Of a stretch of DNA of 64,000 nucleotides, positions 1 to 8,391 are shown one piece after another; position 1 is the stretch's first letter, and each line of letters begins with the position of its first letter. The translations under genes and the position numbers were made by a program. The notes under the pieces were generated by a model. It searched no databases, was not told the origin of the DNA, and worked only from the letters and a program-made list of their open reading frames with translations. This DNA comes from M3007 sp037445225 (GTDB lineage: Bacteria > Bacteroidota > Bacteroidia > Chitinophagales > Saprospiraceae). Where the stretch lies: NCBI GenBank assembly GCA_037445225.1, contig JBBIKW010000004.1, positions 124,001 through 188,000 of the forward strand. The letters run 5' to 3'.

Positions 1-896
1 CTCACGTCCAGATGCTGAAAGTCGATAACCCCCTCCAAAGCATGCCGCATAGGAGAAGTGTCGAAGCGATCCAAGCGGAAGCGACTGTTTTGCAGCAAGA
101 ATTGGTCGACGCCCATGCACAGAGGTTTGGCGCCAGCAGTATCGGCTGGGGGTAGCTCGGGAGAGCTTTCCTCGAGAGCCAGCCGCTGTCCATATTCAGC
201 GATGACCAACTGCACTCCATCGAGTGCCAAGCGCCGCACCCATAGGTGCTGCTTAGCCGCATCGAAAGCACCTATGTGAGCGATACCTTCCTGAAGAAAG
301 CCCTCTATGCGCTTGCCGGAAGGTTGGTCGTCGAGCAAAAAGCGTATGTGCCGCAAATGCAAGCGCCGGATATCCAAGCGGAAAGACGAGGGCGCATCGC
401 CTTGCTTCGGTTCTGAAGAAGCGAAATAGTCTATGAGGAACTGCACGTTAAGGTCAGGCGCTCCTTCGCGACGTCGAAGAGCAAGGCAGGCCTCGCTCAA
501 GGACAGCTCGTCGAACGCCAGCTGGCCACCTACCCAAGACCAAGGTCCTCCACTCAGCCCTGCTTCCAAAGCGCCCACATACAGTAGCGTATCGCCTTGC
601 TGGTCGGACAAGTACACCCGGCTAAGGGTGATGCGGTCAAAGAAGGAAAACTGCACATGCCCGACCGAGACCTCTGCACCCCATGCCTTAGAGAGCATTC
701 GCGCCGCCGTATCTGCCAGCCCGTTCTGCACCGGTGGAAACTGCAAGGCGAAGCCCAACGCGATGAGCAACACGCCACACCAAAAAAGCCCTTTTTCAAG
801 GAACCTCCAAAGGCGCCGCTTCCCCGAAGGGCCTGCTGGCTCGGGCGAAGGATCGGGTACTGGAGCCGGCAATGGCGGATGGAGGTATTCACTCAC
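1..896 (-). CDS. TamB/AsmA-like envelope protein, N-terminal part (cut by window start)
   Basis: The reading frame is open from a GTG at 896 down to base 1, about 298 residues, and continues outside the window. The first ~35 residues are Pro/Arg-rich and cytoplasmic in character. One hydrophobic segment follows (LFWCGVLLIALGFALQF), then a long beta-rich stretch with the pattern seen at the start of Bacteroidota TamB/AsmA-like proteins. These are inner-membrane-anchored, periplasm-spanning proteins linked to outer-membrane assembly or phospholipid transport. I saw no in-frame ATG upstream, so GTG is the preferred start. The coiled-coil gene upstream ends 99 bp away, so co-transcription is possible but not shown. 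Assignment rests on topology and residue pattern, because the conserved C-terminal DUF490 region lies outside the window. Confidence 0.6.
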   Translation of the reverse strand, partial: MSEYLHPPLPAPVPDPSPEPAGPSGKRRLWRFLEKGLFWCGVLLIALGFALQFPPVQNGLADTAARMLSKAWGAEVSVGHVQFSFFDRITLSRVYLSDQQGDTLLYVGALEAGLSGGPWSWVGGQLAFDELSLSEACLALRRREGAPDLNVQFLIDYFASSEPKQGDAPSSFRLDIRRLHLRHIRFLLDDQPSGKRIEGFLQEGIAHIGAFDAAKQHLWVRRLALDGVQLVIAEYGQRLALEESSPELPPADTAGAKPLCMGVDQFLLQNSRFRLDRFDTSPMRHALEGVIDFQHLDV

Positions 897-995
897 AGAA
901 AGAAATACGACTTTATTGAGGCCAATGCAATGAGTGCTGTAAAAGTTTAACCGCTTCGTTTTTCTTTTTGTTGCACAAAGAAAGCAAAAGGCTGC

Positions 996-1898
996 TCAAC
1001 GCAACCGAAAACTCGAAGCACCCAACAGCCCTTGGTCGCAATAGATAGCTGCTACATAGCTGCCTGCCTTGAGGCGATCTTCCAGCCGATAAGCAAACGA
1101 CAAGCGTTGAGTAGTCTCCAATACAACCTGTTTAGACTGTTGCGCCTGAATCTCTACCGGCCCTGTAGGGGCATACACGGTTACATTGATGGGATTAGCG
1201 GTAGGAATTGGCCGCCCCTTATCGTCTGTGATGAGCAAATACAACTTTTGAGGGCCCTGAAAGGGCTGAGGTACATCTACGAGGTCAAAGCTAATGAGCA
1301 ATTCGCGCGCTTGCCGGGCACGAGCAGTGAGTTTATCGGCGCGCCGAACCACCTCTACCCGGAACGAGGTGGCGCGAAACTGAGCCGATTGTGTCTTCCG
1401 GATCTGCTCTTCGAGCTGCTTGGCAATATCCTCTACGCGCCCTTGCAATTGGGTGTTCTCCTCCGTCAAGCGCTGGTTCTCCTCGCGCAACTGGCGGTTC
1501 TCCTCGCGCAGCAAAGAGATGATGGTCTCGTATTCGGTCTTAATTTTTTTCAACTCCTCTATCTGCCGCTGCAAATCCTTGACCTCACGCGTCATGTCGG
1601 CCTTTATTTGCTTAATGACGATTTCCTTTTGTTCCACTAAGGTGGCCGACTGCGCTATTTGTCCCTGTAGGCTCTCGTTTTCCGTACGCAGAGCGGCATA
1701 GCTTTGAGAGAGATGGTCCAACTCTTGCTCGAGCTGTTGCTTTTCTTGCAGCAGCGAGTCTATCACGGCGGCTTGCTCGCGGAGTTCCTGCTGGTATTTC
1801 TGGTTTTTATTCCAGAAGACCCAACCGAGAGCAGCCGATACCAAAAGCAGCAAGGAGACGATAATGCTGTAGATGCGGGCATTTCCAGTTGTACTCAT
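996..1898 (-). CDS. Membrane-anchored coiled-coil protein of unknown function
   Basis: 300 residues. A short polar N-terminus is followed by one membrane segment (about residues 9-29), then a long heptad-rich, Glu/Gln/Lys-rich coiled coil (about 30-165, for example LREENRQLREENQRLTEE). A C-terminal globular part (about 175-300) has alternating hydrophobic residues and looks like a beta-sandwich. The topology suggests an inner-membrane protein with a periplasmic coiled-coil stalk and a head domain. I do not recognise the family. No catalytic motif is visible. The ATG at 1898 is followed directly by the hydrophobic anchor, which supports this start. It lies 85 bp downstream of the phosphatase gene on the same strand. 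Confidence 0.85.
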   Translation of the reverse strand: MSTTGNARIYSIIVSLLLLVSAALGWVFWNKNQKYQQELREQAAVIDSLLQEKQQLEQELDHLSQSYAALRTENESLQGQIAQSATLVEQKEIVIKQIKADMTREVKDLQRQIEELKKIKTEYETIISLLREENRQLREENQRLTEENTQLQGRVEDIAKQLEEQIRKTQSAQFRATSFRVEVVRRADKLTARARQARELLISFDLVDVPQPFQGPQKLYLLITDDKGRPIPTANPINVTVYAPTGPVEIQAQQSKQVVLETTQRLSFAYRLEDRLKAGSYVAAIYCDQGLLGASSFRLR

Positions 1899-1983
1899 AG
1901 CATTTTTTATCCAGGTTAAAGGTTATAGAATAACGACTTAAAAAGACAAACCTTAGGTTGATATGCCCTGAAAAAATAGATAG

Positions 1984-2670
1984 CTATCCGACAAAAGGAT
2001 GCATATACAGCGTTCGGGATGGGATTTCAAGGGCAACTAAGCTGCCCCATGCCTTGTCTTCCACTCGGAGAGCGTATACACAGCCGTTGTCTAAGTTGAG
2101 ATAGCGGTTTTTCTCTAAATGGCGGTGCTGCTCTTCAATAACGCTTTTGGGCACCGGTGTGTGGCCGTGTAAGACGATACGGTTTCCCAACCAGTTGTAG
2201 TCGATGTCGGAATACCAGTGGCGCAGCCACAATAGGGCAGGTGCATCCGACAAGGGGTCAGGCGTGGAAAAACGCAATCCTCCGTGGACGCACAGGAAGT
2301 CACCCTCCTCATGCCACAGCGGCATCGCTTGGAAAAAGTCGAGGTATTCGGGAGCGATTTCCAGAGGGGATGTTGCGCCAAAACTGCGCAGCGTGGTGTC
2401 GCCGCCATTGTTGAGCCATAGATACATTTGGTTGGCGTCCTGCACAGCGTTCAGCAACAGCTGTTCGTGATTGCCGCGCAAGCACACAGAGGAGACTCCC
2501 TGTGCTTCGAGTTGCCAAATGGTATCTACAACACTCTTAGAGTCAGGCCCGCGATCGATGAGATCGCCCAAGAAAATGAAGCGGTCGCCCGGCTTAGGAG
2601 ACAACCTTTCCAACAGCGCCCGCAGCGTGCCACAGCATCCGTGAATGTCGCCGACAACGTAAGTAGCCAT
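1984..2670 (-). CDS. PPP-family metallophosphatase (serine/threonine phosphatase or Ap4A hydrolase type)
   Basis: 228 residues with all signature blocks of the PPP metallophosphoesterases. These are GDIHG at residues 7-11 (metal ligands D8, H10), GDLIDRGPDS at 35-44, and GNHEQ at 66-70 (N67, H68). Further C-terminal are an HGG block and HGHTPV, the last metal histidine. Such enzymes use two metal ions to hydrolyse phosphoserine/threonine or diadenosine tetraphosphate. The length fits bacterial PrpA/PrpB- or ApaH-like proteins, and sequence alone does not separate the substrates. There is no signal peptide, so it is cytoplasmic. It starts 7 bp after the TPR lipoprotein stop, so the two genes are probably one transcript. 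Confidence 0.9.
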   Translation of the reverse strand: MATYVVGDIHGCCGTLRALLERLSPKPGDRFIFLGDLIDRGPDSKSVVDTIWQLEAQGVSSVCLRGNHEQLLLNAVQDANQMYLWLNNGGDTTLRSFGATSPLEIAPEYLDFFQAMPLWHEEGDFLCVHGGLRFSTPDPLSDAPALLWLRHWYSDIDYNWLGNRIVLHGHTPVPKSVIEEQHRHLEKNRYLNLDNGCVYALRVEDKAWGSLVALEIPSRTLYMHPFVG

Positions 2671-2677
2671 GATGCGA

Positions 2678-3712
2678 TTATTGCTGAGGACGCCCTTTTT
2701 CGAGCCGCGCCAAGGCCTCCTTAGGTTCTGCGTAATTGGGAGACATTTTCAGTGCCTGCTTATAGTCCGACCGCGCCGCTTCGAGGTTGCCCAACAGCTC
2801 GCTGGTGAGACCGCGGTAATAGTACGCCATGACAAAGAGCGGATCGGTTTTTACAGCGATATTGAAGTGGTCGTATGCTTTACTGAGCGAGTCCATCTCC
2901 AAGTACATCATGCCCATATCGAAGTAGGCATTCGAGTAGTCGGGGTTTCTGCGCACAATATCCCGATAGAGTTCGAAAGCCCTGTCGAATTCCCCGCGCA
3001 TCTTGTAGAAGATCGCCTTGAACTCGCGCGCCTCTAAGTACGTGGAGTCTATCCGCAAAGCGTTGTCGAAGCACTGTAGGGCCATTGGATTGCCCTGGTT
3101 GAGATAGATGCGCCCAAGAAACATCCAGGCATCGAGGTGTTCGGCCTCGTACTGAACGGCTTTTTTAAAGGCAGCCACGGCTTTGGCGGTATCGCCTCCA
3201 TCCAGCGCCACGCGGCCGGCCATAAAGAAGGCCTCCGGGTTTCGCGGATCTAAGCGAAAGATGCGGTCCAAGGTAGCCAATGCTGCACTGTGTTGGCGCA
3301 CGATGAGCTGAAATTCACTCAGCTTCAGCAGCGTAGGAATGCGCTCTGGGAAGCGCTGTGCCGCTTGCTCCAACACCTCGATAGCGCGCTTCGAGTCGTT
3401 GGGGCGCGCATAGTCGATCAAGACGTCGGCTAAGAGGTGATAGTACTCGGGTTTGTCTGGATTGAGCCGAATGGCCTCCTGCAGGTCAGCCAAAGCTTCA
3501 TCGAAGCCATCCAACTGGTAGTAAGTAGTGGCGCGCGCGAAGTAGAGGGAGTCGTTTTTCGGATCGCGTTCGATGAGTTGTGTCCAACGCGCTAGTTCGG
3601 GATCCGTCGCTACGCGCAACTTCGCCTCCGGAATTTTCTTTTCCGTATCGCCCTTGCAGGCACTCCAAAGTGCTAAAAAAAACACAAAGATCCAGGTGTG
3701 TGCGCACCTCAT
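2678..3712 (-). CDS. TPR-repeat lipoprotein
   Basis: 344 residues. The N-terminus is a lipoprotein signal: a short basic/hydrophobic stretch ending LWSAC at the lipobox, so Cys19 is the expected lipidated residue. The remainder is tetratricopeptide repeats, with recurrent A-x-Y-x-L/A-x-A patterns such as ALADLQEAIRLNPDKPEYY and AYDHFNIAVKTDPLFVMAY, about seven or eight units. It is likely a scaffold for protein-protein contacts on the periplasmic face of the inner or outer membrane. It is first gene of a two-gene unit with the downstream phosphatase and has a candidate -7 motif 41 bp upstream. Its partner cannot be deduced from the sequence. Confidence 0.88.
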   Translation of the reverse strand: MRCAHTWIFVFFLALWSACKGDTEKKIPEAKLRVATDPELARWTQLIERDPKNDSLYFARATTYYQLDGFDEALADLQEAIRLNPDKPEYYHLLADVLIDYARPNDSKRAIEVLEQAAQRFPERIPTLLKLSEFQLIVRQHSAALATLDRIFRLDPRNPEAFFMAGRVALDGGDTAKAVAAFKKAVQYEAEHLDAWMFLGRIYLNQGNPMALQCFDNALRIDSTYLEAREFKAIFYKMRGEFDRAFELYRDIVRRNPDYSNAYFDMGMMYLEMDSLSKAYDHFNIAVKTDPLFVMAYYYRGLTSELLGNLEAARSDYKQALKMSPNYAEPKEALARLEKGRPQQ

Positions 3713-3752
3713 ATGGCGTAAAAACTTGAAGCATCGACAGTGCCGTGCTGTG

Positions 3753-3760
3753 CAAAGGTA
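3753..3760 (-). promoter_or_regulatory. Candidate -7 promoter element (TACCTTTG) for the TPR lipoprotein-phosphatase unit
   Basis: Read on the minus strand this is TACCTTTG, an exact match to the Bacteroidota -7 consensus TAnnTTTG. Transcription would start near 3747, leaving a leader of about 35 nt before the ATG at 3712. I did not find a convincing -33 TTG at the usual distance. Confidence 0.45.
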
Positions 3761-3806
3761 AACAAGAAACGCACAGCGCCGTTTCAGATGTGTTTGGGGG
3801 AAAAAT

Positions 3807-4583
3807 ATGGAGCTCTACTTTCGAGAATTTGGCCAAGGACCGCCCATTGTCATCCTACACGGCCTGTTGGGCTTTTTCGACAATTGGCAAACGATTGCCC
3901 GGGCATTAGCCGACAATTATTGGGTGATTACTCCCGACCTGCGCAACCATGGGCGCTCGCCGCACGCAGACACGCACACGTATGGAGAGATGAGCCAAGA
4001 CGTTCTCTCCCTCCTCGACCAACTGGGTATTCCCAGTGCAACGCTCATGGGGCACTCCATGGGAGGAAAGGTGGCCATGCAGCTTGCCTTAGACCATCCC
4101 GAGCGCATCGACCGACTCGTGGTCATCGATATGGCGCCTACAGCGGCATCGGGCGGCCACGAAACCATCTTTCACGCGCTGCTACACTTAGACCTCCAAC
4201 ACCTGCGCACGCGCGAAGAGGCCGATGCCCGCCTGAAAGAACATATCCCCGACACAGCGGTGCGGCAGTTCTTACTCAAAAACCTCACGCGCCATTCCGA
4301 CGGCTCTTTTGCCTGGAAGATGAATTTACCCGTTCTTTGGAAGTATTATTCCGACATCTTGTCTGCGGTAAACGGCGTTCCCTTTGCAAAGCCAGCGCTC
4401 TTCGTGCGCGGCGGAAATTCCAACTACATCCGACCAGACGACGAGGCCGTCATACGGCAACTTTTTCCCCGCGCCCAAATCGAGACGATCGTCGGTGCCG
4501 GGCATTGGGTGCACGCCGATAAGCCTCAGGAGCTGCTGGCATTACTGCGCTCTTTTTTGACAGCGGCGGATAGGGTGTCTTAA
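3807..4583 (+). CDS. Alpha/beta hydrolase (esterase/thioesterase YbfF type)
   Basis: 258 residues of a single alpha/beta-hydrolase fold. The oxyanion-hole HGLLG lies at residues 18-22, the nucleophile elbow GHSMGG at 82-87 (Ser84), and the catalytic His in GAGHWVHAD near the C-terminus. Length and the order LHGLLGFFDNW...GHSMGGK resemble the YbfF esterase group, whose natural substrates are unclear. There is no signal peptide. It is transcribed divergently from the TPR lipoprotein gene. Its stop overlaps the convergent ftsZ stop by four bases, so the two genes share their 3' ends with no visible terminator between them. Confidence 0.88.
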   Translation: MELYFREFGQGPPIVILHGLLGFFDNWQTIARALADNYWVITPDLRNHGRSPHADTHTYGEMSQDVLSLLDQLGIPSATLMGHSMGGKVAMQLALDHPERIDRLVVIDMAPTAASGGHETIFHALLHLDLQHLRTREEADARLKEHIPDTAVRQFLLKNLTRHSDGSFAWKMNLPVLWKYYSDILSAVNGVPFAKPALFVRGGNSNYIRPDDEAVIRQLFPRAQIETIVGAGHWVHADKPQELLALLRSFLTAADRVS

Positions 4584-6073
4584 TCGACGTTGTCGTGCAA
4601 GTAGCTGTTTCCCTTGGGGCGGATCTCGGGCTCGTCGTCGTCGATGGAAAGCGTCCAAGTGGACATCTCGGGAGCGTTGGCCTCTGGAATCTCGTCGAGT
4701 TTAATGCCCTGACGCACGTAGGCCGGCTGGTTTTCCAGCTCTATGAGGGTTTGGGGCGAATTGAGCTTGACGATGTTTAATGGGCGCTTCAGCGCTTCTT
4801 CGCGGCGGCGTTGCGCCTCCAAGAGGCGGCGGCGGCGCTCTTCGGGACTGATATCGCCATCGGCAGTACTCGATCCTAAGAAAGGCTCGCTGGGCGCAGA
4901 GCGGCTCTTATCTACAGCGGCGCGGATTTGACTGAAGTCAAACTCTACCGTAGGCGCTTTGGGTGGAGCCGCAGAGGGTTCATCGCTATCCTCAGCCGTT
5001 ATCGTCGACAAGGAAGGTTTGGGCACGTCGTCGTCGAGGTGCAGCACTTGCTTTACCTGGCTGGGCGCTGTGCGCGGAGCGCGCCCGCCGAACGAAGATG
5101 CGGGCGCCTTTCGCGAGGCCTCAAAGCCCGTGGCGATGATGGTGACGCTGATCTTCTCGCCCAAGCGTTCGTCGAAGCAGTTCCCCCAGATGAGGTTGGC
5201 ATTTTCACCGGCCTCTTGTTGGATAAACTCCGTGATTTCGAAGATTTCATCCATAGTGGCCTCTTTGACGCCCGAGGTGATGTTGACCAAGATGTTCTTG
5301 GCGCCATAGATGTTGTTGTCCTCCAACAGGGGCGAGCTGAGGGCCTCATCTACGGCGCGGCGCGCCCGGCCCTCTCCTTCTACGGCGGCCGTGCCCATGA
5401 TGGCCACACCTGAGCCGCGCATCACTGTGTTGACGTCCTCAAAATCTACGTTGACATAGCCGGGCACCGTGATGATCTCGGCAATGCCTTTTGCCGCCGT
5501 GCACAGAATGCTGTCGGCCTGGGCAAAGGCTGCTGAGACGCTCATGTTTCCGTATATCTGCCGCAGCTTGTCGTTGCTGATGACGACCAAGCAATCCACA
5601 TTTTTGCGGAGCTCTTCCAGCCCCTCGTACCCATTGCTAACGCGGATGCGCCCTTCAAAGGAGAACGGTAAGGTGACGATACCTACCGTCAGAATTCCTA
5701 AGTCCTGAGCCGCTTTGGCGATGATGGGCGCCGCACCCGTGCCGGTGCCCCCACCCATGCCCGCCGTAATGAACACCATCTTGGTACCGTCGTCTAAAAA
5801 GCGGACGATTTCCTCCAAGCTTTCCATGCAGGCGCGCTTGCCAATTTCGGGTTTGCTGCCGGCACCGCGCCCCTCTGTCAGGTGTGCCCCCAAGGCTATC
5901 TTCACGGGGACAGGGCTTAAGCTCATGGCCTGCGCATCGGTGTTGCAGATGGCATAGTCGACGCCGACAATACCCTGTTTGTACATGTACGTGACGGCGT
6001 TAGAGCCGCCGCCGCCTACGCCAATAATTTTTATGATGGAAGGCTCCTCTTTCTTGGTTAGATCGAACAACAT
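4580..6073 (-). CDS. ftsZ: Cell division GTPase FtsZ
   Basis: 497 residues. FtsZ is the tubulin-like GTPase that forms the cytokinetic ring. Visible motifs are GVGGGGSN at 18-25, the GTP-binding signature GGGTGTG at 107-113, and the T7-loop NVDFED that completes the active site of the neighbouring subunit. The GTPase core ends near residue 325. A long low-complexity linker follows with an Arg/Glu-rich helix (ERRRRLLEAQRRREEAL), then a short C-terminal tail ending LHDNVD. This makes it longer than proteobacterial FtsZ (about 383 residues), as is usual in Bacteroidota. It is the last gene of the dcw cluster, 58 bp after ftsA. Confidence 0.98.
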   Translation of the reverse strand: MLFDLTKKEEPSIIKIIGVGGGGSNAVTYMYKQGIVGVDYAICNTDAQAMSLSPVPVKIALGAHLTEGRGAGSKPEIGKRACMESLEEIVRFLDDGTKMVFITAGMGGGTGTGAAPIIAKAAQDLGILTVGIVTLPFSFEGRIRVSNGYEGLEELRKNVDCLVVISNDKLRQIYGNMSVSAAFAQADSILCTAAKGIAEIITVPGYVNVDFEDVNTVMRGSGVAIMGTAAVEGEGRARRAVDEALSSPLLEDNNIYGAKNILVNITSGVKEATMDEIFEITEFIQQEAGENANLIWGNCFDERLGEKISVTIIATGFEASRKAPASSFGGRAPRTAPSQVKQVLHLDDDVPKPSLSTITAEDSDEPSAAPPKAPTVEFDFSQIRAAVDKSRSAPSEPFLGSSTADGDISPEERRRRLLEAQRRREEALKRPLNIVKLNSPQTLIELENQPAYVRQGIKLDEIPEANAPEMSTWTLSIDDDEPEIRPKGNSYLHDNVD

Positions 6074-6131
6074 AGTGCCGAAAATTTATGAGGTGAACAA
6101 ATCGACTACAAACCGTTGACTTGGGTTTGGA

Positions 6132-7457
6132 TTAAGGTTTTTTGAAGTCGATATCGGGTTCTGCTTCGAACCATTCCTTTGTCTTGCGCAGTACGCTGTC
6201 CAGCCATCCGCTGGGCTTTTCTTCGGAGACGTTCGAGGGTGCTTTTGCGGCGGTATCGCTGCGCTCTTGCTCGCGTTGTGCCCGCTGTTTGGCATCTTCT
6301 ATCCCTCTGAGCAACAGGCCGATGGCCGTGCTGTAGATAGGGCTGTTGACGCTTTCGCGGTAGCCGTGGGCTAAATGCTCAATGGGGAGGCCTATGCGAC
6401 AACTCATACCGGTGTGCATCTCGGTCAGCTTGTCCAGGTGGTTGAGGAGGGCACCACCGCCGGTGAGGACGATGCCGCCGATGAGCTTGCGGTCGTAGCC
6501 GCTGCGCCGGATTTCCCACAGGACGTAGTCGAGGATTTCCTCCATGCGCGCCTGGATGATGCGCGCCAAGTTCTTCTCGCTGATTTCCTTGTGGTCGCGC
6601 CCGCGCAGCCCTGGAATGGTGATGATGCGGTTGTCGTACACCTCGGAAGCGAGTGCAGAGCCAAAGCGCACCTTGAGCTTTTCCGCTTGAGGTTGCAACA
6701 CGGTGCAGCCCTCGCGGATATCGGCAGTCACTACGTTGCCTCCCAAAGGCACTACAGCTGTGTGCCGAATGATGTTGTTGTGGAAGATAGTGATATCGGT
6801 CGTGCCGCCGCCGATGTCGACTAAAGCAACGCCTGCCTGGCGTTCCTCTTCGTAAAGCACCGCGTCGGCGCTGGCGATGGGCTCTAAGGTCAAATCCGCC
6901 ACCTTAAGTCCTACCTTCTGAACACACCGATACAGGTTGTTGATGGCCGTTATCTGGCCAGTGATGATGTGGAAGTTGGCCTCCAAGCGCACGCCGCACA
7001 TGCCGATGGGGTCGGTGATGCCCTGCTCGTTGTCGACCGTGAACTCCTGTGGGAAGACATGGATGATCTTGTCGCCGGGCGGCAAGACGAGCTTGAACAT
7101 GTCGTTGACCAAGCGGTCGATGTCGCGCTGCGAGATTTCCGTATGGTCGTTCTCGCGCGTCAAGATGCCGCGATGCTGCAGGCTCTTGATGTGCTGACCG
7201 GCAATGCCTAAGTATACCGTGTGGAATTTTAGACCGGCCTGGCGCTCGCATATCTCCACAGCCTCCCGAATGGCGTGCATCGTCTTTTCAATATTACTCA
7301 CTACACCGCGCAACACGCCGGTGCTTTCCACTTTGCCTACTCCTAAAATTTCCAGCTTTCCATGGGCATCTTGGCGACCGGCTAAGCAGCACACTTTCGT
7401 CGTGCCGATGTCCAGCGCAACGACCACATCTTGGGTTTGTGATGGGAACTCTGTCAT
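6132..7457 (-). CDS. ftsA: Cell division protein FtsA
   Basis: 441 residues from the ATG at 7457 (a TTG three codons upstream is less likely). FtsA is an actin-like ATPase that tethers FtsZ filaments to the membrane and recruits the divisome. The actin-fold phosphate motifs are visible: ALDIGTTKVCCLAG near the N-terminus, LVDIGGGTTDIT in the middle, and GIVLTGGGALL in the C-terminal half. The last ~70 residues contain a Lys/Trp-containing segment (SGWLDSVLRKTKEWF) that may be the membrane-targeting helix. It sits between ftsQ and ftsZ in the standard dcw order. The 135-bp gap before it is the longest between genes inside the cluster and contains three copies of GTGCAAAGG (two plus, one minus), so an internal promoter is possible. 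Confidence 0.97.
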   Translation of the reverse strand: MTEFPSQTQDVVVALDIGTTKVCCLAGRQDAHGKLEILGVGKVESTGVLRGVVSNIEKTMHAIREAVEICERQAGLKFHTVYLGIAGQHIKSLQHRGILTRENDHTEISQRDIDRLVNDMFKLVLPPGDKIIHVFPQEFTVDNEQGITDPIGMCGVRLEANFHIITGQITAINNLYRCVQKVGLKVADLTLEPIASADAVLYEEERQAGVALVDIGGGTTDITIFHNNIIRHTAVVPLGGNVVTADIREGCTVLQPQAEKLKVRFGSALASEVYDNRIITIPGLRGRDHKEISEKNLARIIQARMEEILDYVLWEIRRSGYDRKLIGGIVLTGGGALLNHLDKLTEMHTGMSCRIGLPIEHLAHGYRESVNSPIYSTAIGLLLRGIEDAKQRAQREQERSDTAAKAPSNVSEEKPSGWLDSVLRKTKEWFEAEPDIDFKKP

Positions 7458-7592
7458 AATGTGCAAAGGTTACGTGAACAAATAAATTTCCTACTGTTAT
7501 CGCGTCCTTTGCACCCTTCCTGTTTTGTCAAGTGCAAAGGCAGTTTTGCTTCGTTTTAAAGAATGAAGAGGCAGCATATTTTTATGTTTTAC

Positions 7593-8390
7593 CTATCGAC
7601 GACAGAGCACTTGCCCTGCATACTTTAGAGAAATGGTCTGATACGTTCGCCAACCTACGTACGGCATACTCTGCTCGTAAAAGATTTTTAGCCTTCTCAA
7701 TTTGTCTTCTACATTTTTCAGATTGCCCAAGACTATCTTTTGGTCGCCTATCAGAGGAATTAGGATGAACTCGTTGGCATTGTTGAGATGGATTTGCTGG
7801 ATGAAGGTCGACCAGATGGGGTCTTCTCGCAGGCGCAAGGCCAGTTCGAAAGCCTCTTTGAGCGTATTTCGCTTCTTTTGGCGGAAGTCGCTTGTATAAG
7901 GCGATAAATTGCCCGTTGCGACCAATACGCGCGGCGTATGCAGCGGCGAAAACGGCATCATAGCGCCTGTCTCGTCCAAATAATAGTTGCCGCCGTAGTT
8001 GTCCAACACGCGTAGGATAGGCTCTCGCTGTACCACCTCGATGTGTAGGGTATTGTTCTGCGACAGATACACTTCTGCTTTCTTGACAAAGGGCTCCTCC
8101 TCCACTACAGCCTCTATGCGCATTAGGTCGAGCTCTTGTATTTCCGTGCTCTTCAGCGTATTGCCAAAGGCGAGCGTTAAGCGCCGCAACACGTCGTTTT
8201 CACTCAATAAAAAGGCGCCGTTTTCTAAGGGACGAATGGCTATTTGGATGTCGGAAGGAAACTCTCGCCTCCTGTGTGCGGAAGCCCGCAGCAGGATAAT
8301 CAGGATGGCCAGCACCGAAATGCCCAGCAGCATTCGCCTTGATGTCAAGAAGGACAATTGCCTATGTATTGGCTGAAATATCCAACGCAT
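7593..8390 (-). CDS. ftsQ: Cell division protein FtsQ
   Basis: 265 residues. A cytoplasmic N-terminus of about 20 residues precedes one membrane helix (MLLGISVLAILIILLRAS). A periplasmic POTRA-like region follows, in which VLRRLTLAFGNTLKSTEIQEL and VEEEPFVKKAEVYLS match the usual FtsQ pattern, then a beta domain. FtsQ bridges FtsA/FtsZ and FtsL/FtsI/FtsW at the septum. Only one base separates its start codon from the murC stop, so the two are translationally close. Sequence conservation in FtsQ is weak, so the call leans on topology and on its place between murC and ftsA. Confidence 0.93.
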   Translation of the reverse strand: MRWIFQPIHRQLSFLTSRRMLLGISVLAILIILLRASAHRRREFPSDIQIAIRPLENGAFLLSENDVLRRLTLAFGNTLKSTEIQELDLMRIEAVVEEEPFVKKAEVYLSQNNTLHIEVVQREPILRVLDNYGGNYYLDETGAMMPFSPLHTPRVLVATGNLSPYTSDFRQKKRNTLKEAFELALRLREDPIWSTFIQQIHLNNANEFILIPLIGDQKIVLGNLKNVEDKLRRLKIFYEQSMPYVGWRTYQTISLKYAGQVLCRR

Positions 8391-8391
8391 A